Shown here one piece after another: positions 1 to 12,680 of a DNA stretch of 64,000 nt. Origin of the DNA: Lactarius indigo (lineage: Eukaryota; Basidiomycota; Agaricomycetes; Russulales; Russulaceae); assembly GCA_025766275.1 (NCBI GenBank), contig JAFKAC010000006.1:1054001-1118000 (forward strand). Reading direction: 5' to 3'. A model generated the notes under the pieces. That model made no database searches. It was not told where the DNA came from and saw only the letters and a program-made list of their open reading frames with translations. A program made the translations under genes and the position numbers. Within the stretch, counting starts at the first letter, position 1; every line of letters begins with the position of its first letter.

Positions 1-1
1 G

Positions 2-130
2 AGCAATCCGCCGCCGCCACTGCCGAGTGGCACAGGTAGCGGCACAGCGTTGGATGGGGCCGCGCCGGAGGAAAAAGCGAAGGTTCATGTTTTGACAGCC
101 AGGAAGAAGAAAAAGCGGCCAGATGCATAG
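2..130 (+). CDS. 3' end of an unidentified gene (partial)
   Basis: The reading frame is open from the window edge to a TAG at 128-130. It encodes a proline/glycine-rich stretch, then a lysine-rich tail ending in RKKKKRPDA. Basic tails of this sort are common in nucleolar and RNA-binding proteins, but nothing in these 42 codons identifies a family. The gene body lies outside the window, so neither the frame nor the product can be confirmed here. Confidence 0.45.
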   Translation, partial: SNPPPPLPSGTGSGTALDGAAPEEKAKVHVLTARKKKKRPDA

Positions 131-3100
131 GTCTATAGAGACGCATAATTGCTACATGGACGCTACTTACTCGAGCCGATGTCCGCGTACTTGGGCTTTT
201 GTACTACTTTTCGACTAGATAGGCCTGTGAACCTACAAGCGGCCGCTTACTTCTCTCTGTCTCGGCATGTCCATGGTTCCTTCAACGACTCTGTCTTCTG
301 ATCTTTCTGATCTGAATGTCCTCTGGCGAAGACCCAGACACCCCCTCCGAGATTGTGCTGGTGAGAGATGGACGAGGGTTCTGACTCGTTGAGTCTACCT
401 TTGGCACGTTGAGAGTCAGTAGACTCGGAAGGAACGTGAAAAATGCGGCCCCAATGGCCGAGCCAAAATGTCCTCTTGCTAAGAGTATATGCATAGACGA
501 GGAAAGGCTCATAGGTATAGATCTACAGATACACCGCTCACAGTTTGGGTATAGTAATGTATAACATGGCGGGACAGAAGACGCCAGAGGATGCCAGGCT
601 GCAATACGAGGGTAACGAACGATATTCAGAGACGAAAGCAGTCTGCAGTACCCTTCCCAAAATTGCGCCATGATATGCCAAGACCTTACACACTTGACTC
701 CGACGTTCGACCTTGGCTTTGAGAATGGGCGAAACTTGCATCCTGCATATAAAATGAGTGTCAATCTGGGTGTCACGAGTAAGTGCAAGCATCGTACCTG
801 TTTCGGAACTTCGAAAGTTGGCTCTACATCATGGTTGGATTTGTTCGGTCCAAAGTTCGATGTGGGGGAACGTTGTATAGCGACAGAGACACCAGGTTGA
901 GCGGATTTAGACCCGTAGACCTCACTCGGTGGCTCGATTCGGATCGAAGACAGGTTGAAAGCGTTATCCGGGTTATCGGCGGTTGACCGATCACGGACGT
1001 AGTCCCGACAGTTCAACCTGAACGCGGAGATATTAATAAGTCGAGCCCAACGATAACACACCGAATGGACTCCTTACATAGCAAGTAACGAGTTTGCGTA
1101 GCCTACGGGAAATGGTCAGTTGACCATCTCTGCGCCTTTGCCTGCGCCTGAGACTATTGTAAACGCACATTTACTCATCGTCCAGTAGATTGCCAACCAA
1201 ACCAGAGAGGAGGATGAAACCGCGAACTGATCATAAAATAAGAAAATCCCAAAAGGGAAAATTTGGACGGAAGTTGCTCACGCTGATAGTCATGGCGACC
1301 GCAAGGATGCTGCACAGGTAAGCTTTTGGGTGTTTGATCAACGTAGACGAGGATCTTACCTTGTTAGCAAACCCGAATTGATACTGTAAGCCATCAAAGT
1401 CATGATTATGGAATCAGTTCTGTGCGTGTGCATCAGCTAGGTATACAGGTATAAATATCAAAAGGACGGGCTTGCCTCGCGAACCCGGTCCTCTTGTGGT
1501 AGAGAGACCAGCACATCGCCGCAGCGATCAATAAGTCCGCCAAAGCGCCTGCGGTCATTCCTACGCATGGGATCCACTGTCAAGTTGTCAGCATGCAAAA
1601 ATGCGGAATAAGTCGAAACATACAGTCAAGGAATGAAAACGGGCGAATTGTTTGAGGGCGGTCCTAAAGACGAGCCTCAATTGACTTGATACATCCAAAG
1701 GGGAACTATACCCACTCTTTTGCGGTGAACACTAGCAATCGACGTTAAAAATAACTCGCGGACGAAACAGTGAACGCAAAGCAGGTAACTCACAAAATCC
1801 GAAGGCTACAAAGGAATCAAGATGATTATGGATGTATCTCCCTGAGAATAATAAGAGCACCTACAGGAACCGATAACGACTAACACCACCTGCGGAACAA
1901 TATTCAGAGGTGCTTCGGTAAGTCACCGGTGATAACTTACGATGAGGACCGGGACGAAGATACTATGGCTCACTAGAAAATGGCTTGGATGAGCGGTAAA
2001 CGACAAAGGGAGAAAAAAAAAACTCACCTATGTAAACTCGTCTGGTGTAATAGCTATGCTACGTTAGGACAGATAGCATGTTAGAGACGATATACAACGA
2101 CGAACAACTGCACGGAAGCGCCGACGAGGATCTAGTGATCGTCAGAAAGTACGTGACAGACCAACGGATGCATAACGTACACTAATAACGACCTGAAGCT
2201 ACACCAGGTATATGTGGCGTGCGTGACTATGGAGGTAAGCTGGGATAGTTTAGGGTTACGTACGTTCATGGCCCTGGGGCAAAGATCAGAAACGACCCAA
2301 CTACCCCAGAGTAGGTTAACTTACCACATACTGTAGCCCAGATTTTCGACATTGCCGAAATTCAGAATGAGGTACCTAATTATAATGAGCACGTGGAGGA
2401 CAGTATACGTCTTGCCGTCTCACCAGTAGACCGCATAAGCACATAGAAATGTGTGTAAGGTATCCATGGCTCTAATGAACATTGTAACTTGGACGAGCCG
2501 AAACTTGAACAACAATGCGCACGTTACGAATGCGATGAAGAACTTGAGTGCCTTTGGGTCCTTCTTCTGATAGCTGCCTGGGACTTGTCAGTTTGTCGCA
2601 TCCCGAGACAAGGATCAGTTACCAGAAGTATGTCCATCTACAATGGCAGCGAATTCTCCAAGTCAGCGCAAGAAAGAACACGTTCGCTCTAGCTCACGTC
2701 TGCACAATTGTCAAACCAAAGAGTCTACAAGTTCAATAACTCAGGAGGAATCCTGGGCAAAGAACGCAAGGGAGGACTCACGTAGTACTGACGAGCAGCC
2801 CGACAAAAGCTGCCCCGAAGGAATTTCGGATGTCGACAATAGGAGAGCCAGGCATGTCGATGCAACCAAGCTAGGGGAGGGGTATATATGTATCACCACC
2901 TCACCACGAAGAAGTTTGACCGCAGCTGGGGGAGGAGAGAACCAGAAAAAATAAACGGGAGGGACGATCCTTCATCGTTTCCGATTTTCGGTAGGAGCAG
3001 CCTTGCTGGCTCGACCGCGGGACCACCAAGACCAAAGATGAGATATTGCATTTCACCAATGGTACGGCTCGTGATGCAGCGACGCACGATGCCCCACCTC

Positions 3101-4773
3101 GACCAAAAAAGGACCAACTGAGCCAAGTTGTCGTCGTCCCTGAGTTGTGCATGTGCTGCCTTTACTGGCAGGTGCACTTGCGCCACCTTCCCTTTCGCAC
3201 TGCATCCGCCTCTCTCCCTCTTCGATAGTACGGAACCATGTCCAAGACAATAATACGGAAGCAAGCGCCCCATCCCGCAAAGTGTGCATCACTGTCTAGA
3301 CAGGAAAGGCACCAAAGGTCGCTGCCAAACTTCTCTCTGATGAGACGATGAAATATGGTTCTGGAAGAGGAAAGTGACACCCTTTTCACTAACAAACGGT
3401 TTATTTGCGCCACAAATCATGGGAACAAGGTACTACGGTACAAAGGCCTGGAAGGATGACCTCCCTTCGAATATATGCGCAAGCGATTATTTCTGGTAAG
3501 GAGTCAGCGGAACTGAGATGGGGTATGTTTTATTCCCTCCGATCGTGACTGACCTTTCTAAACATTATATAGGACTATCTGGTGAGACGGAAGAGGGATC
3601 TGATTCTGAGTCAAGATAATTGACAGAGGGCGTCCATCTCATTCAAATGACCATACAAGTCAAGTGAATGCGACTCTGAATCGGAAGAGAAACCAAAGCT
3701 TCAATTCTGACCTGTATGTGGGAATTCTGCGTCGCCGTGGTCTTTCTTTGGACTTTGGACTGCTCTCATGACTCTACGTGTTTGTCTCCTTACTCTCCGT
3801 CTGGCACGACTTTATGACCCTATTTTGTCATCTCACGTCCCCCCACTGACCGTCGCTTTGTAGGCGGAGCCGTGTCACCGTTGCAGAGAGACAGGCCATG
3901 GTTTCTCAAGGGAGCAAACTGGAGCAGAAGAAATGAGGAAACAGAATCACCTACTTCAAGTTTGATCGCCGAAAGCACCTTGAGAGTAAGTGACAGTCGT
4001 CTCAACGATGAATGCCGCCTTTATGCTCCTGTAGAAGAATAGGAGAGGAAGTCATTGATGTCGATGACACGGGTATCCTTGATCCGTTAGGTGGCGAGCT
4101 TGGCGACTTCGAGAACTCTCGTGGATCAATCGAGACAAAGAAGTCGAGATCTCGAGCGAGCGAGAACACAAAGTCCAACGATGACATGCATTTCCAGAGG
4201 TGCAGCGAAAGGAGGACCCGGGAAGGAAGGCGAAAGGTAGGCAAATGTTTTTGCAAAAAAATATTGGCATAAGGGTGCCTTCCACAGGTCTGTCTACCAT
4301 CCACCTCCCACACTTCCCAAACATAAAATAGCAGAGATACTAAAGCAGTCCGACTTCAATAAGCCACTGAATAAACTGTGAATGTTTCTCTCCCAGCAGT
4401 CATTCAGATGAAGAATCCCAGCACGGTGGGACGGATGCACCTGCTAGTTTGAGATGCGACTGTCCTTCCCTCACCGTATCCTTGCAACAAAGGCTAGAAC
4501 TTCAACGTTTAATAGCGTGTACTGGTCACAGCACCAGTATTACGAATGTCTGAAATTCTATTTGTTCAGACGTGTAGACTCCTTGTAGCGAATTGTACAC
4601 TTTTGGTTCGAATGTTTGAGGTTTTTGACCGCGGTCTGCCGACGTGGGTCAAATAAAGCCTGCCGTAACACACGCAGCAGAGTCTTAATCATCCCTTCCA
4701 CAAGCCCAACCTTTTTTCGCCTGCTCTCCATCCTCATACCTACCTGCACTCAGAAGAATCGCCACTGTCGTGA
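131..4773. other. gene-poor stretch without a supportable gene
   Basis: Stops occur in all frames over most of this interval, above all 1,080-2,480. Short open stretches exist (minus 282-1061; plus 2643-2954; both strands 2893-3413 and 4002-4324), but none shows a recognisable domain, and several overlap on opposite strands, as chance frames do. The plus-strand stretch near 4012-4270, with a VIDVDD acidic motif followed by a basic region, is the most protein-like and could be an exon of a decayed or lineage-specific gene. No tRNA, transposon ends or tandem repeats were seen. Confidence 0.5.
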
Positions 4774-5421
4774 ATGATGAGACGAATGCTTCCGCGCTTC
4801 CCCTTCATCCGGACACTCGTTCCAAGGATCACTCGACCTCTCCTACCAGTCACATCTCGTATTTCAACGCCAACATCGCGCGTCCTCACACGTCCGCTGC
4901 GCATATCCCCCTTCCGACACATCCACACCACTTCTGCCCGCTCGTCGTCATCCTCTCCCCCACCTGATGCAAAAGAGTCTCCGACGCTCTCGCAGCGGCT
5001 GAAAGAGCTCATCAAGGCGTACGGGTGGTACGCAGTCGGCGTCTACGCCGCGGTGTCCGCTGCCGACTTTGTCGTCGCATTCATCGGTGTCAACCTCCTC
5101 GGCGCCGACTACGTCGCTTCCGTCGCTGCGTCGGCAAAGACGTGGCTCCACAACCTGGTGTATTCACGACCTCCGGAGCCCGGGCGGGACGAGATTGATG
5201 AGGTGTCGAAGGTGGTAGCCACGGGGCAGGAGGGCTTGTATGCGATGTTCCTGCTCGCGTTTGCAGTGCACAAGACGCTGTTCTTGCCCGTGCGGATAGG
5301 GGTCACTGCTGCCTTCACTCCCCGATTCGTGAAATGGCTGCGCGCGAAGGGGTGGGCTGGTGGGGAGGGGACACGGAGGGCCATGCAGGAGATGCGGGGG
5401 CGATTGAGGGACCGTAATTGA
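4774..5421 (+). CDS. DUF1279 (FAM210-like) mitochondrial inner-membrane protein
   Basis: A single-exon frame of 215 residues. The first ~55 residues are rich in Arg, Ser and Thr with almost no acids, a typical mitochondrial presequence. Then comes the DUF1279 core: LSQRLKELIKAYGWYAVGVY leads into a first membrane segment (about residues 88-110), followed by a loop with YSRPPEPGRDE and a second hydrophobic helix near residues 150-170 (LYAMFLLAFAVHKTLFLPVR). The tail is short and basic. The family includes animal FAM210A/B and yeast Nat2-type proteins; its members are mitochondrial and their molecular role is poorly defined. The domain is complete. The first ATG of a tandem pair was taken as the start. 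Confidence 0.88.
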   Translation: MMRRMLPRFPFIRTLVPRITRPLLPVTSRISTPTSRVLTRPLRISPFRHIHTTSARSSSSSPPPDAKESPTLSQRLKELIKAYGWYAVGVYAAVSAADFVVAFIGVNLLGADYVASVAASAKTWLHNLVYSRPPEPGRDEIDEVSKVVATGQEGLYAMFLLAFAVHKTLFLPVRIGVTAAFTPRFVKWLRAKGWAGGEGTRRAMQEMRGRLRDRN

Positions 5422-5687
5422 GCTGCGGTTTTTCTTTGCTCTGGTGAACGATTGTTCCATAATCTCGCTTTATCCCAACTCATTATAATACGATATACCA
5501 GATCCTCATTTTTGTTCATTCGACTCGATAGACTTCCCGTACGGGAAATACAGTTGTAGTACAGATGGCAATCACGCTGACACTTCGAGAGGGTAGGAGA
5601 CGGCACGACAAGTAACACGACGCAGGATTCGAGTGGCGATCAAAGTTCGGCAGGGAGCTTCGTCCGCTATGAAGCAAGAGCATGAGC

Positions 5688-6188
5688 TCAGAAGACGATA
5701 AACGACGGGGAACGATCACCTCTCAGGATGCCACTCTTTACGAGTTCCTCTGGCTTGGGCCTGTGCAAAAGTTTCTGATCCAATTTGTCCTTGTATTGTA
5801 GAACGATCACTTGGTCATTGATGGGATCCTTTGTGGTTGTCTTGACACGTACCTCAAGCTGTGACCTTTGGAGTTGGTCTCTCGCAGCCTGGAGTGCAGG
5901 GGCAACATTCCCCTCTACGGGTTATGGTCGCCAGTTAAAACCGATGTCTGAGTCCGCTCCGGGCTGACGCACCTTTGAGGATGTTGCGATCTTGCAACTC
6001 CTGCCTAGTCCGGGCGCTGGGAAAGACGCTTCTCCAGTGCCTGAAGAGTTTCCTCACTCAAAGAGTTCTGGCGCGCTGGACGAGGGACAGAGGTTCCCTC
6101 AACGATGGCAGTGGCATTAGTGGAAGCTACGTAATAGTGTTAAGGTGTACGTTAGTGCGGGGTGATGGGGAGTGAACTACGCACACAT
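5688..6188 (-). CDS. RPEL-repeat protein, three exons, one frameshift
   Basis: Exons 6188-6185, 6126-5973 and 5914-5688 join at 58-bp GT...AG introns and give 127 residues if one base is ignored. Two RPEL motifs are visible: RPTRQELQDRNILK (about residues 41-54) and RPKPEELVKSGILR (about 104-117). In animals RPEL motifs bind G-actin; fungi carry short proteins of this layout whose role is unclear. The first exon is only ATG plus one base. At 6010-6011 a doubled C (GG on the coding strand) puts a TAG into the first motif; removing one base restores it exactly. That is either an assembly error or a disabling mutation. The gene faces the DUF1279 gene tail to tail. Confidence 0.8.
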
Positions 6189-6447
6189 TGTTTTCGAATA
6201 TCGATGCTGGTAATGGGGCGGGTTGTAGTATCAGATGCATAGCCTGGTGACCTTTATATGTGCGACTCGGACTCGCTCATATGATCATGAACAACCTGAT
6301 TACGTACGCGCCACAGTTGCCAGGCCGCCTGCATTTATTACGGTGGGGGAAAGTATTCTACTGGGTATCATCATTATTAGGGTTTCCAGGTATACGATGT
6401 GATGGGTCCTCTGAATGGGTATCGGTCGCCCGCCGCTAACTCCATGC

Positions 6448-6865
6448 TTAGATACCAAGCCAAAAGTCGCTGTCCGGCTCTTTGGTTTCTCTCCTCTCGC
6501 GCTCCTTCTTTCGCAGTAACTCGGCTCTGCGGGCGCTTCGTTCCTTCTGCCACTCCCCGACGTATTCATGCGCCTCCTTTATGCTCTCCTTGACATGCTG
6601 GATCTCGGCAGTCATATCGCGATCGATCTTGTCGAGGAAGTCGATGAACTCTACAAGCTTTTTGGAGGCAGCAGAAGAGAGGCATGGCTTTGGACGGGGA
6701 GGAGTGCGATGGGAAGGTAGGGGTAGGTGACCTGTCGTTGGAGAGCGGGCGGGTGATCACGACCTCTGGGACGGCACTTGATGGTTGGAATGTCAGGGAG
6801 AAACTAGAAGAAGAGGAGACCGAGGCTGACAATTTCTGAAAGCGCGGCTTCTTAGAGGGTGACAT
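6448..6865 (-). CDS. small coiled-coil protein, unassigned
   Basis: The 3' part reads as a charged amphipathic helix ending in EPDSDFWLGI and a TAA at 6448-6450; it contains IDRDMTAEIQHVKESI followed by many Lys/Arg/Glu, a clear coiled coil. The likely start is ATG at 6863-6865 (MSPSKKPRF), leading a Ser/Pro-rich segment in a different frame, so at least one intron lies near 6640-6770. Candidate donors GTCGTG and GTGATC and an acceptor TAGAG fit, but the exact junction is undecided. No family was recognised. The size and shape would suit a small subunit of a larger assembly; that is inference only. Confidence 0.55.
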
Positions 6866-7001
6866 TGTACATGGGGATACAGACGAGGCACTGAGGAGAG
6901 TAGGATGGGGACCTGCGTCCAACGGCAGTGACAAAAGAAGGGGAGAATTGGGGATGTTGAACCGGATAAGCGGGTTCTCCAAGGCGACTGATATCATAGA
7001 G

Positions 7002-7264
7002 TCAACAGCCCGCGGTTCTGAAGCTGGGGGCCTCCGGATCCGAGTAATAATACGCTGTAGGAACTGTTGCTGTTGACCTGTAGAATTTCGGTCCGATGCC
7101 TAGAAGTACGAGAGACGCCGCGAATAACAGGACTAGGGTGCCTGCACCAAGACTAGAGATTGTGGCCTTAATGGTGAATTATAGAGAAGGATAGTATGCC
7201 AAGGAGTGTGTTGACGGTCCAGACGACGTTCCAGGTCTGACCCGGGTTCTGAGCTCGAGATGCC
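7002..7264 (-). CDS. candidate small membrane protein
   Basis: On the minus strand a hydrophobic stretch reads TLVLLFAASLVLLGIGPKFY, followed by a tyrosine-rich tail (TAYYYSDPEAPSFRTAGC) and a TGA at 7002-7004. Upstream in another frame lies GQTWNVVWTVNTLLGIL, also membrane-like, so an intron probably joins them; AG acceptors exist near 7170-7190. No convincing start codon was found, and the 5' end would abut the divergent complex I gene at 7370. No family is recognised. Two clear helix-like segments argue for a real gene, but the structure is incomplete. Confidence 0.35.
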
Positions 7265-7369
7265 AGTGGTACGTGTGATGCGTCACGGGTCACGGGTCAC
7301 ATGGCATACGTGACTGTGACATGTCCTCAACTCGGAGCAGTCAAAGTCGGACATAGCACACAAACAATC

Positions 7370-7969
7370 ATGTCCCTAGCGAAGACCGCGTTCCGTGCTG
7401 CTCGTCCACGTGCAGTACATATCTCATGCGCACAGCGTAGAAATGCGTCGTCTGGGTCACATGGCCATGACGAGCATCATGATGCTGATGCTGCGTCGTA
7501 TCCGAAAGAAGGTATGACGTTCTATACACATGGCGTCAGTTATTAGCCCTTCTGACGACCGTGGTGTCGTGCAGGATTTGCTTCAGCTGGCTGGACGTAC
7601 ACAATCATTGCTGCACTGGGGATTGTTGGCTTTTACAAATTTGCGCCGAGCCCAGGGGAGGACAACTACGTGACCCGCTACATTTCGCACTACTTTACAC
7701 CCAGTGGCTCTTGGGCCAGCACGAATGATCGGCACCTGGAGCTTGACAACGAGTCTGCAAGATGCCGTGCAAATTAGTCAGTCGGGACAGCGACCGCACG
7801 TCCACCGATACCGCTACCCTCAGTGCGTTCTACTTTTTCGTTGTCCTGACGACTCGGTGTGCTTAACGGTGGTGGTAGCTCTTTGGAGGTGGCATCAGCA
7901 TTCGCTGTACCCGTTGGAGGAGATCCTGAGGTGTCTGGGGTGAAAGTGAAGGGTACCCACGAAATTTAG
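7370..7969 (+). CDS. complex I accessory subunit (17.8 kDa-type), one frameshift
   Basis: Exons 7370-7511, 7575-7822 and 7879-7969 give 159 residues. The N-terminus is a basic presequence; then a His/Asp-rich segment, YPKEGF, a single membrane helix (TIIAALGIVGFYKFAP) and a C-terminal VHRYRYP motif followed by an AFAVPVGG segment. This layout matches the fungal NADH:ubiquinone oxidoreductase accessory subunit known in Neurospora as the 17.8 kDa protein; it would sit in the membrane arm at the inner mitochondrial membrane. At 7743-7744 an extra base in GAGCTTGAC shifts the frame just before TTSLQDAV; deleting one T restores a continuous protein. Introns are 63 and 56 bp. Confidence 0.8.
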
Positions 7970-8123
7970 AGCGATATTGATAGAAATAGTAAAAATATAA
8001 AATAGGAAGGAGCGATCTCAACTTGAAGTGAGGCTGTCGTGAGGCACTCAACGGTCGTCTCTTATCCATCCACTGGCACCTACACGCTCCTTTTCGTATG
8101 TTACCCTTTCCACTTCAACAACA

Positions 8124-11100
8124 ATGACTATCACCCTTCGGCGGACACCCTGGTCTCTCTTTCCCCTCTTTGTCCTCATCCTTCTCGATGTCGTCTCCGC
8201 AGACGTCCCTCTCATCGACTTCGACCGCATGGGCACCGTCGGTTTAGTCGGTGCTTTTGCCGGCCTCGAACTTTTTAACAGCTCTTCCTCTGTCTCCTTC
8301 GATCCCTCCGCCTCGACATTGCTGTCACGGTCTCCCGACGGCTCGTTGACTCGCATCGCTTCAACAAACAAGGGGGGTACCGTGTCCGCGGGTTGCGCCA
8401 TCGACAGCACCTATTACATTGCTGGCAATTTTTCCTCCATCGACAATACTACGGCCTCCAATGTCGCGTCCTACGACGCCTCTTCGCGAACCTTTTCGGC
8501 TCTTGGAACCGGTGGGCCCAATGGCCCTGCGAACGCTCTTTTCTGCGACTCCACTCACAGCAAGCTCTGGGTTGGTGGCCAATTCACCTCACCTGCCTCC
8601 GCTGTCGCCGTTTGGGACGTGAAAGCGTCTTCGTGGTCGGCCCCGCCCTTTGGGGGTCTTGTAGGCAGCGCAGCTGAGGTCTCCTCCATTACAACAAATT
8701 CTTCCCAAGCCAGCCTCTTCTTCGCTGGTTCCTTCGTTGCAACTTTCCAAGGGAGTGCAAGTGCCTTAAATACCACCAACAACCCCAACGTTCCCTTCTC
8801 TCAAGGCGCGACCCCGTTCTCGTCTTCGCTTGTTCCAATTCCCCTAGAGAGCGCGCAGATTCAAGGTTCTCCCTCAACTTCCGACCCTTCGTTCAGCAAT
8901 ATTCAGAATGTCCTCTGCCCTTCGGGCAATGACGGTCCCGGGCAGACCTGGTTCGCAGAAGATGGGAATGGTGCTCAAATCACTGCGAGAACGTTCCAAT
9001 GGATTAGTGCAAGTGGCGTTCGTCTTGGAAACACCTTTCTTGATGGACGTGGGACGACAGCGTTCACGTATGTATACCCTCTCTATCTGGAATTTCGACA
9101 TGGCCTGACAATTATTGGTAGCGTGACATCCATTCCAGATAACACAGTCCAACAACTCCATTTCGTGAATCCAGCGACAGGGCAGAACCAGACTTGCACA
9201 ACGAATTGCCCACTGTCCACCGACTCGGGCATCCCGTATCAAGACTTCACGTTCAATAATGCGGTTAGCCTCACTGGTGTTCAGGTCACGTTATCTGCGT
9301 GGAAAGGTGCTGGACCTGGGCTCCATATATTTCAGCTCCTCTCATCTGGTGCATTTGCGTCCGCAATTGGCAGCCAGAATGGCGTCTCTTGTTTTGCTCC
9401 TGTTCCTTCCAACACCAGCTTCACCAACACCTGGACTGAACTCGATGCGAATACCAATATCCCGGGTACCACTCAGTCTATCCTCGTCTCCACTGTGGAT
9501 GTCGGCACCTCACCCGCGAATGGCCCAAGTTTCACTTGGATGCCCTACGTCTCTGCGTCTGGCCGGTATGACGTGAATCTACTTGTTCCTGGTTGTACCG
9601 ACTTCCAGGACTGCGCGCTTCGCACGTCCGTCAAGGTCACGGTATTCCCAGGTGGAGGACAACCTCCCACAGTGACCACCGTCTCTCAGCAGAATCAAAA
9701 TGACGCGGTTCAGCCGATCTATAGTGGTCCTATTGTACCGTCCTCCCCTGATTTCGTCACGACAATTACCATGACCCTCGCCGACAAACCTTCCGGCAAT
9801 GGTCAGAATGGCCAATATCGGCTTGTGGCCGACCGCGTCCAGTTGATCCTGACATCTGCCAATACAACGGGCACAGTAGTCAACGGCACGGGGACTGCAG
9901 CGGGCGGTAGATCCGCGTTTGGGTTTTTGGAATGGCCATTATCGCTTTCTTCCAATGTAAGCGTGGCCACAGGGCTACCCAACACCACTGAAACCTTCCT
10001 CGACACTGTTGGATTCTCATTGTTCAACGCTCTTGGCGGAAGCACTGGTACCTCCGCGGCGTCGGTCGCTGCTGTCGCTCACCATCCTTCAGGTGCTATC
10101 TTCATCGGCGGAACCTTCAATCTTGGCACACCTTCCACTAGTAATATCGCTGTCTTCAAGAACGGTGCTCTAACGGCGCTGTCCGGGCGTGGACTTAATG
10201 GGCCCGTCACGTCACTCGTTTTGGATGGCGATACACTATTCGTCGGCGGCTCTTTCACGGATACAACCGCAAATTCTACACAAGGCCGCCTCTCGAGTGT
10301 TGCTTCGTATGACGTGGCACACGACCAGTGGTCACCTTTGTTGGCCGGGGTGAACGGTCCTGTCAAGAGCCTCGGCATTGAGAACGATCAGCTGGCGATC
10401 GCTGGTAATTTTAGTATTCTCCTCAATGCGCCTGGTAGCAACACCGGGCTAGAATCTTCGGGGTTGGCCTTGTGGAATGTCACCCGCGGCGCTTGGGTTA
10501 ACGATGGTGGATTCCTGGTGGGCAGCCTGACATTTATCGGGAATGGTACGACACCGGCCAAGGGCCAACAGCAGTCGCAGATTATTGCGGGTAACATTGC
10601 AAACTCACTCACATATGGCGCAAGTGGCTTCGTGCTTCTCAAGAACGGGGATAATGGCCAGCCAGAGGTGACCCCTCTCACCGTGCAGCTCGACTCTGAT
10701 GTTGCTACCACAACGGTGGCCACAAACGCACGCCGTCACAACAGTTATCGTCGTTCCGCGGGTTCATGGTTCTCCCGGCATGTGAAAGTTCGTCAGCTTT
10801 TCAAACGTCAGTCCAGTACTTCTCTGGCACCACTTCCGGCGTTACCTCCCGCTCCTGCCCCGGCTGTTCTTGCTGGCACCTTCTGGACCAATACAACAAG
10901 TACGGAGCAGGTCGCAATCATAGGAGGCAACTTCACTTTCACAGACGGGAACACCGAGTCCGCTGGACTAGCCGTATACAATCCGTCGACGGGTGCGCTT
11001 ACCGCGCTGCAAGGCCAAACGATCAATGGCACAGTACGCACACTGCTCGTACAGGACACGCAACTATTTGTCGGCGGCGAGTTCACAATTACCGGCACTG

Positions 11101-12680
11101 ACGTTGCAGGCTTCGCGATCTACGATCTCGTGCACAATACCTGGGTTTCGTCTGGTGTGCAGGCGCTGCAGGGTACGAATGGTGCATCGGTTGTCGTGAG
11201 GTCGCTCAGCGCATCAGCGGCAAAAACCAACACCATTATTGTTGCGGGCTCGTTTTCGCAGGCCGGCTCGCTACCGTGTCGCGCGATCTGTGCGTGGGAT
11301 GTTCGAGAACAGCAGTGGAACGCGCTTGGGAGTGGCATTCAAGGTGACATCGCGTCGGTGGCATACGCAGGGGTGAGTTGTCTTTTTGCCTACCGCGCGC
11401 GATCGTGACACATATAATTTGATTAGAGCAATCAAGAAGTACTTGTAGCTGGCGGCTCTATTACGGTTTCGGGGTCGTCTTCAGACAACGTTCTACAGTT
11501 CACGTTTAACAACGCCAGCTGGAGCATTCTAGGCGATGGCGCGGACCTCCCTGGTCCTGTTACCGCAATAACGGTCAATGATGGCAACTCAAGCAGCATC
11601 TTCGCTGCAGGGCGGTGCGTGTCTACTTTGTATCATTAGTATCGGGTATTTACAATCGATATAGTTCCGTTGATGGCAGCTCGTCATACTTAGTCACCTA
11701 TAATGGCCATGTCTGGACATCGCAGGGCTCAACATTCGGGGGAAGTAGCGTTGTCTCACAGCTCACCATGGTTCCACTCCAGAACGAACACCAAGCACGG
11801 GGAGCCATCGAGGGCGACAGAATGTTGCTCATGTCAGGAAACCTTGTTGATACGTCATTTGGACAAGCGTCGTCGGTTCTGTTCGATGGTCAAGACTTTA
11901 TCCCCTACATTGACTCGTCGACCGCATCTGGCGACCCCGGATCGGTGTCTGGTCTCTTCAACTCACTTGCAAACTTTAGCTTTGCTCATCGCAGTGAGCC
12001 TCATTGGTTTTTTTTCTCCCTTGACTCCAGCGTTGACCGCATCCCGCGTTGACAGATTTCCTGGCCACTGGCGTAGTCATCCTGATCTCCATCGCCATCG
12101 CTGCCGGCATTGTCTTCTTACTCGTTCTGCTCGGAATCTTCTGGACCCTTTTCTCCCGCCGTGATGAGGTCCTCAGCAAGTTCGACCCCGCGGATACTGG
12201 CGAGGACGACGATTCGACACAGCATCGGCCGTCGTCCTTACTCGCTCACATCAACGCAGCGACGCGCACGACAATATTAGGGAGTCAGAGCCCGTTCCAC
12301 AACGCCGGCACAGAGAAGGAGCGCCCGACAACAGCGGACGCAGACGCCTCGAACGCGGGCCATGATCCTCTCTTGGGACCTGATGCAAGCAATTACTTGC
12401 GGGCAGAGACGCCATCTGAAGCGTTTGGAGGTGCGCTAGGGAGTGAGGCGGGACCTGGGCGCCTTACGCATGCACGCTATTCATTCGACGGCAAAGGAGA
12501 GGGCGAGCTGCCATTGACCATTGGCCAGGAGCTTGAGATTCTCGACGATCGCGATCATTCGTAAGTGCTTGAATTTCTTGCGATCCATTCAACAGTGCTG
12601 ATAGAAACCCTAGGTGGTGGTATGCTCGCGACACGCGCGCCGGAAATGAAGGAGTCGTGCCCGCAGCCTACGTATATTGA
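8124..12680 (+). CDS. RAX2: RAX2-like cell-polarity membrane protein with C-terminal SH3 domain
   Basis: Five exons (8124-11372, 11427-11614, 11665-11993, 12056-12560, 12614-12680) join without a phase error into 1445 residues. A signal peptide (MTITLRRTPWSLFPLFVLIL) leads a long extracellular part of kelch/beta-propeller-like repeats, recognisable by recurring GGxF/GGxFT, LxVGG and VxSYD motifs and many N-glycosylation sites. One membrane helix follows at about residues 1256-1288 (ATGVVILISIAIAAGIVFLL). The cytoplasmic tail ends in a complete SH3 domain (ARYSFDGKGEGELPL ... WWYARD ... GVVPAAYV) split by the last intron. RAX2 marks growth sites and bud poles in yeasts and controls tip growth in hyphae. 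The SH3 domain gives it a ready link to proline-rich polarity proteins. Confidence 0.93.

Noticed and set aside
282..1061. 259-codon minus-strand open frame
   Set aside because: Composition is unlike a folded protein, it overlaps open frames on the other strand and shows no motif.
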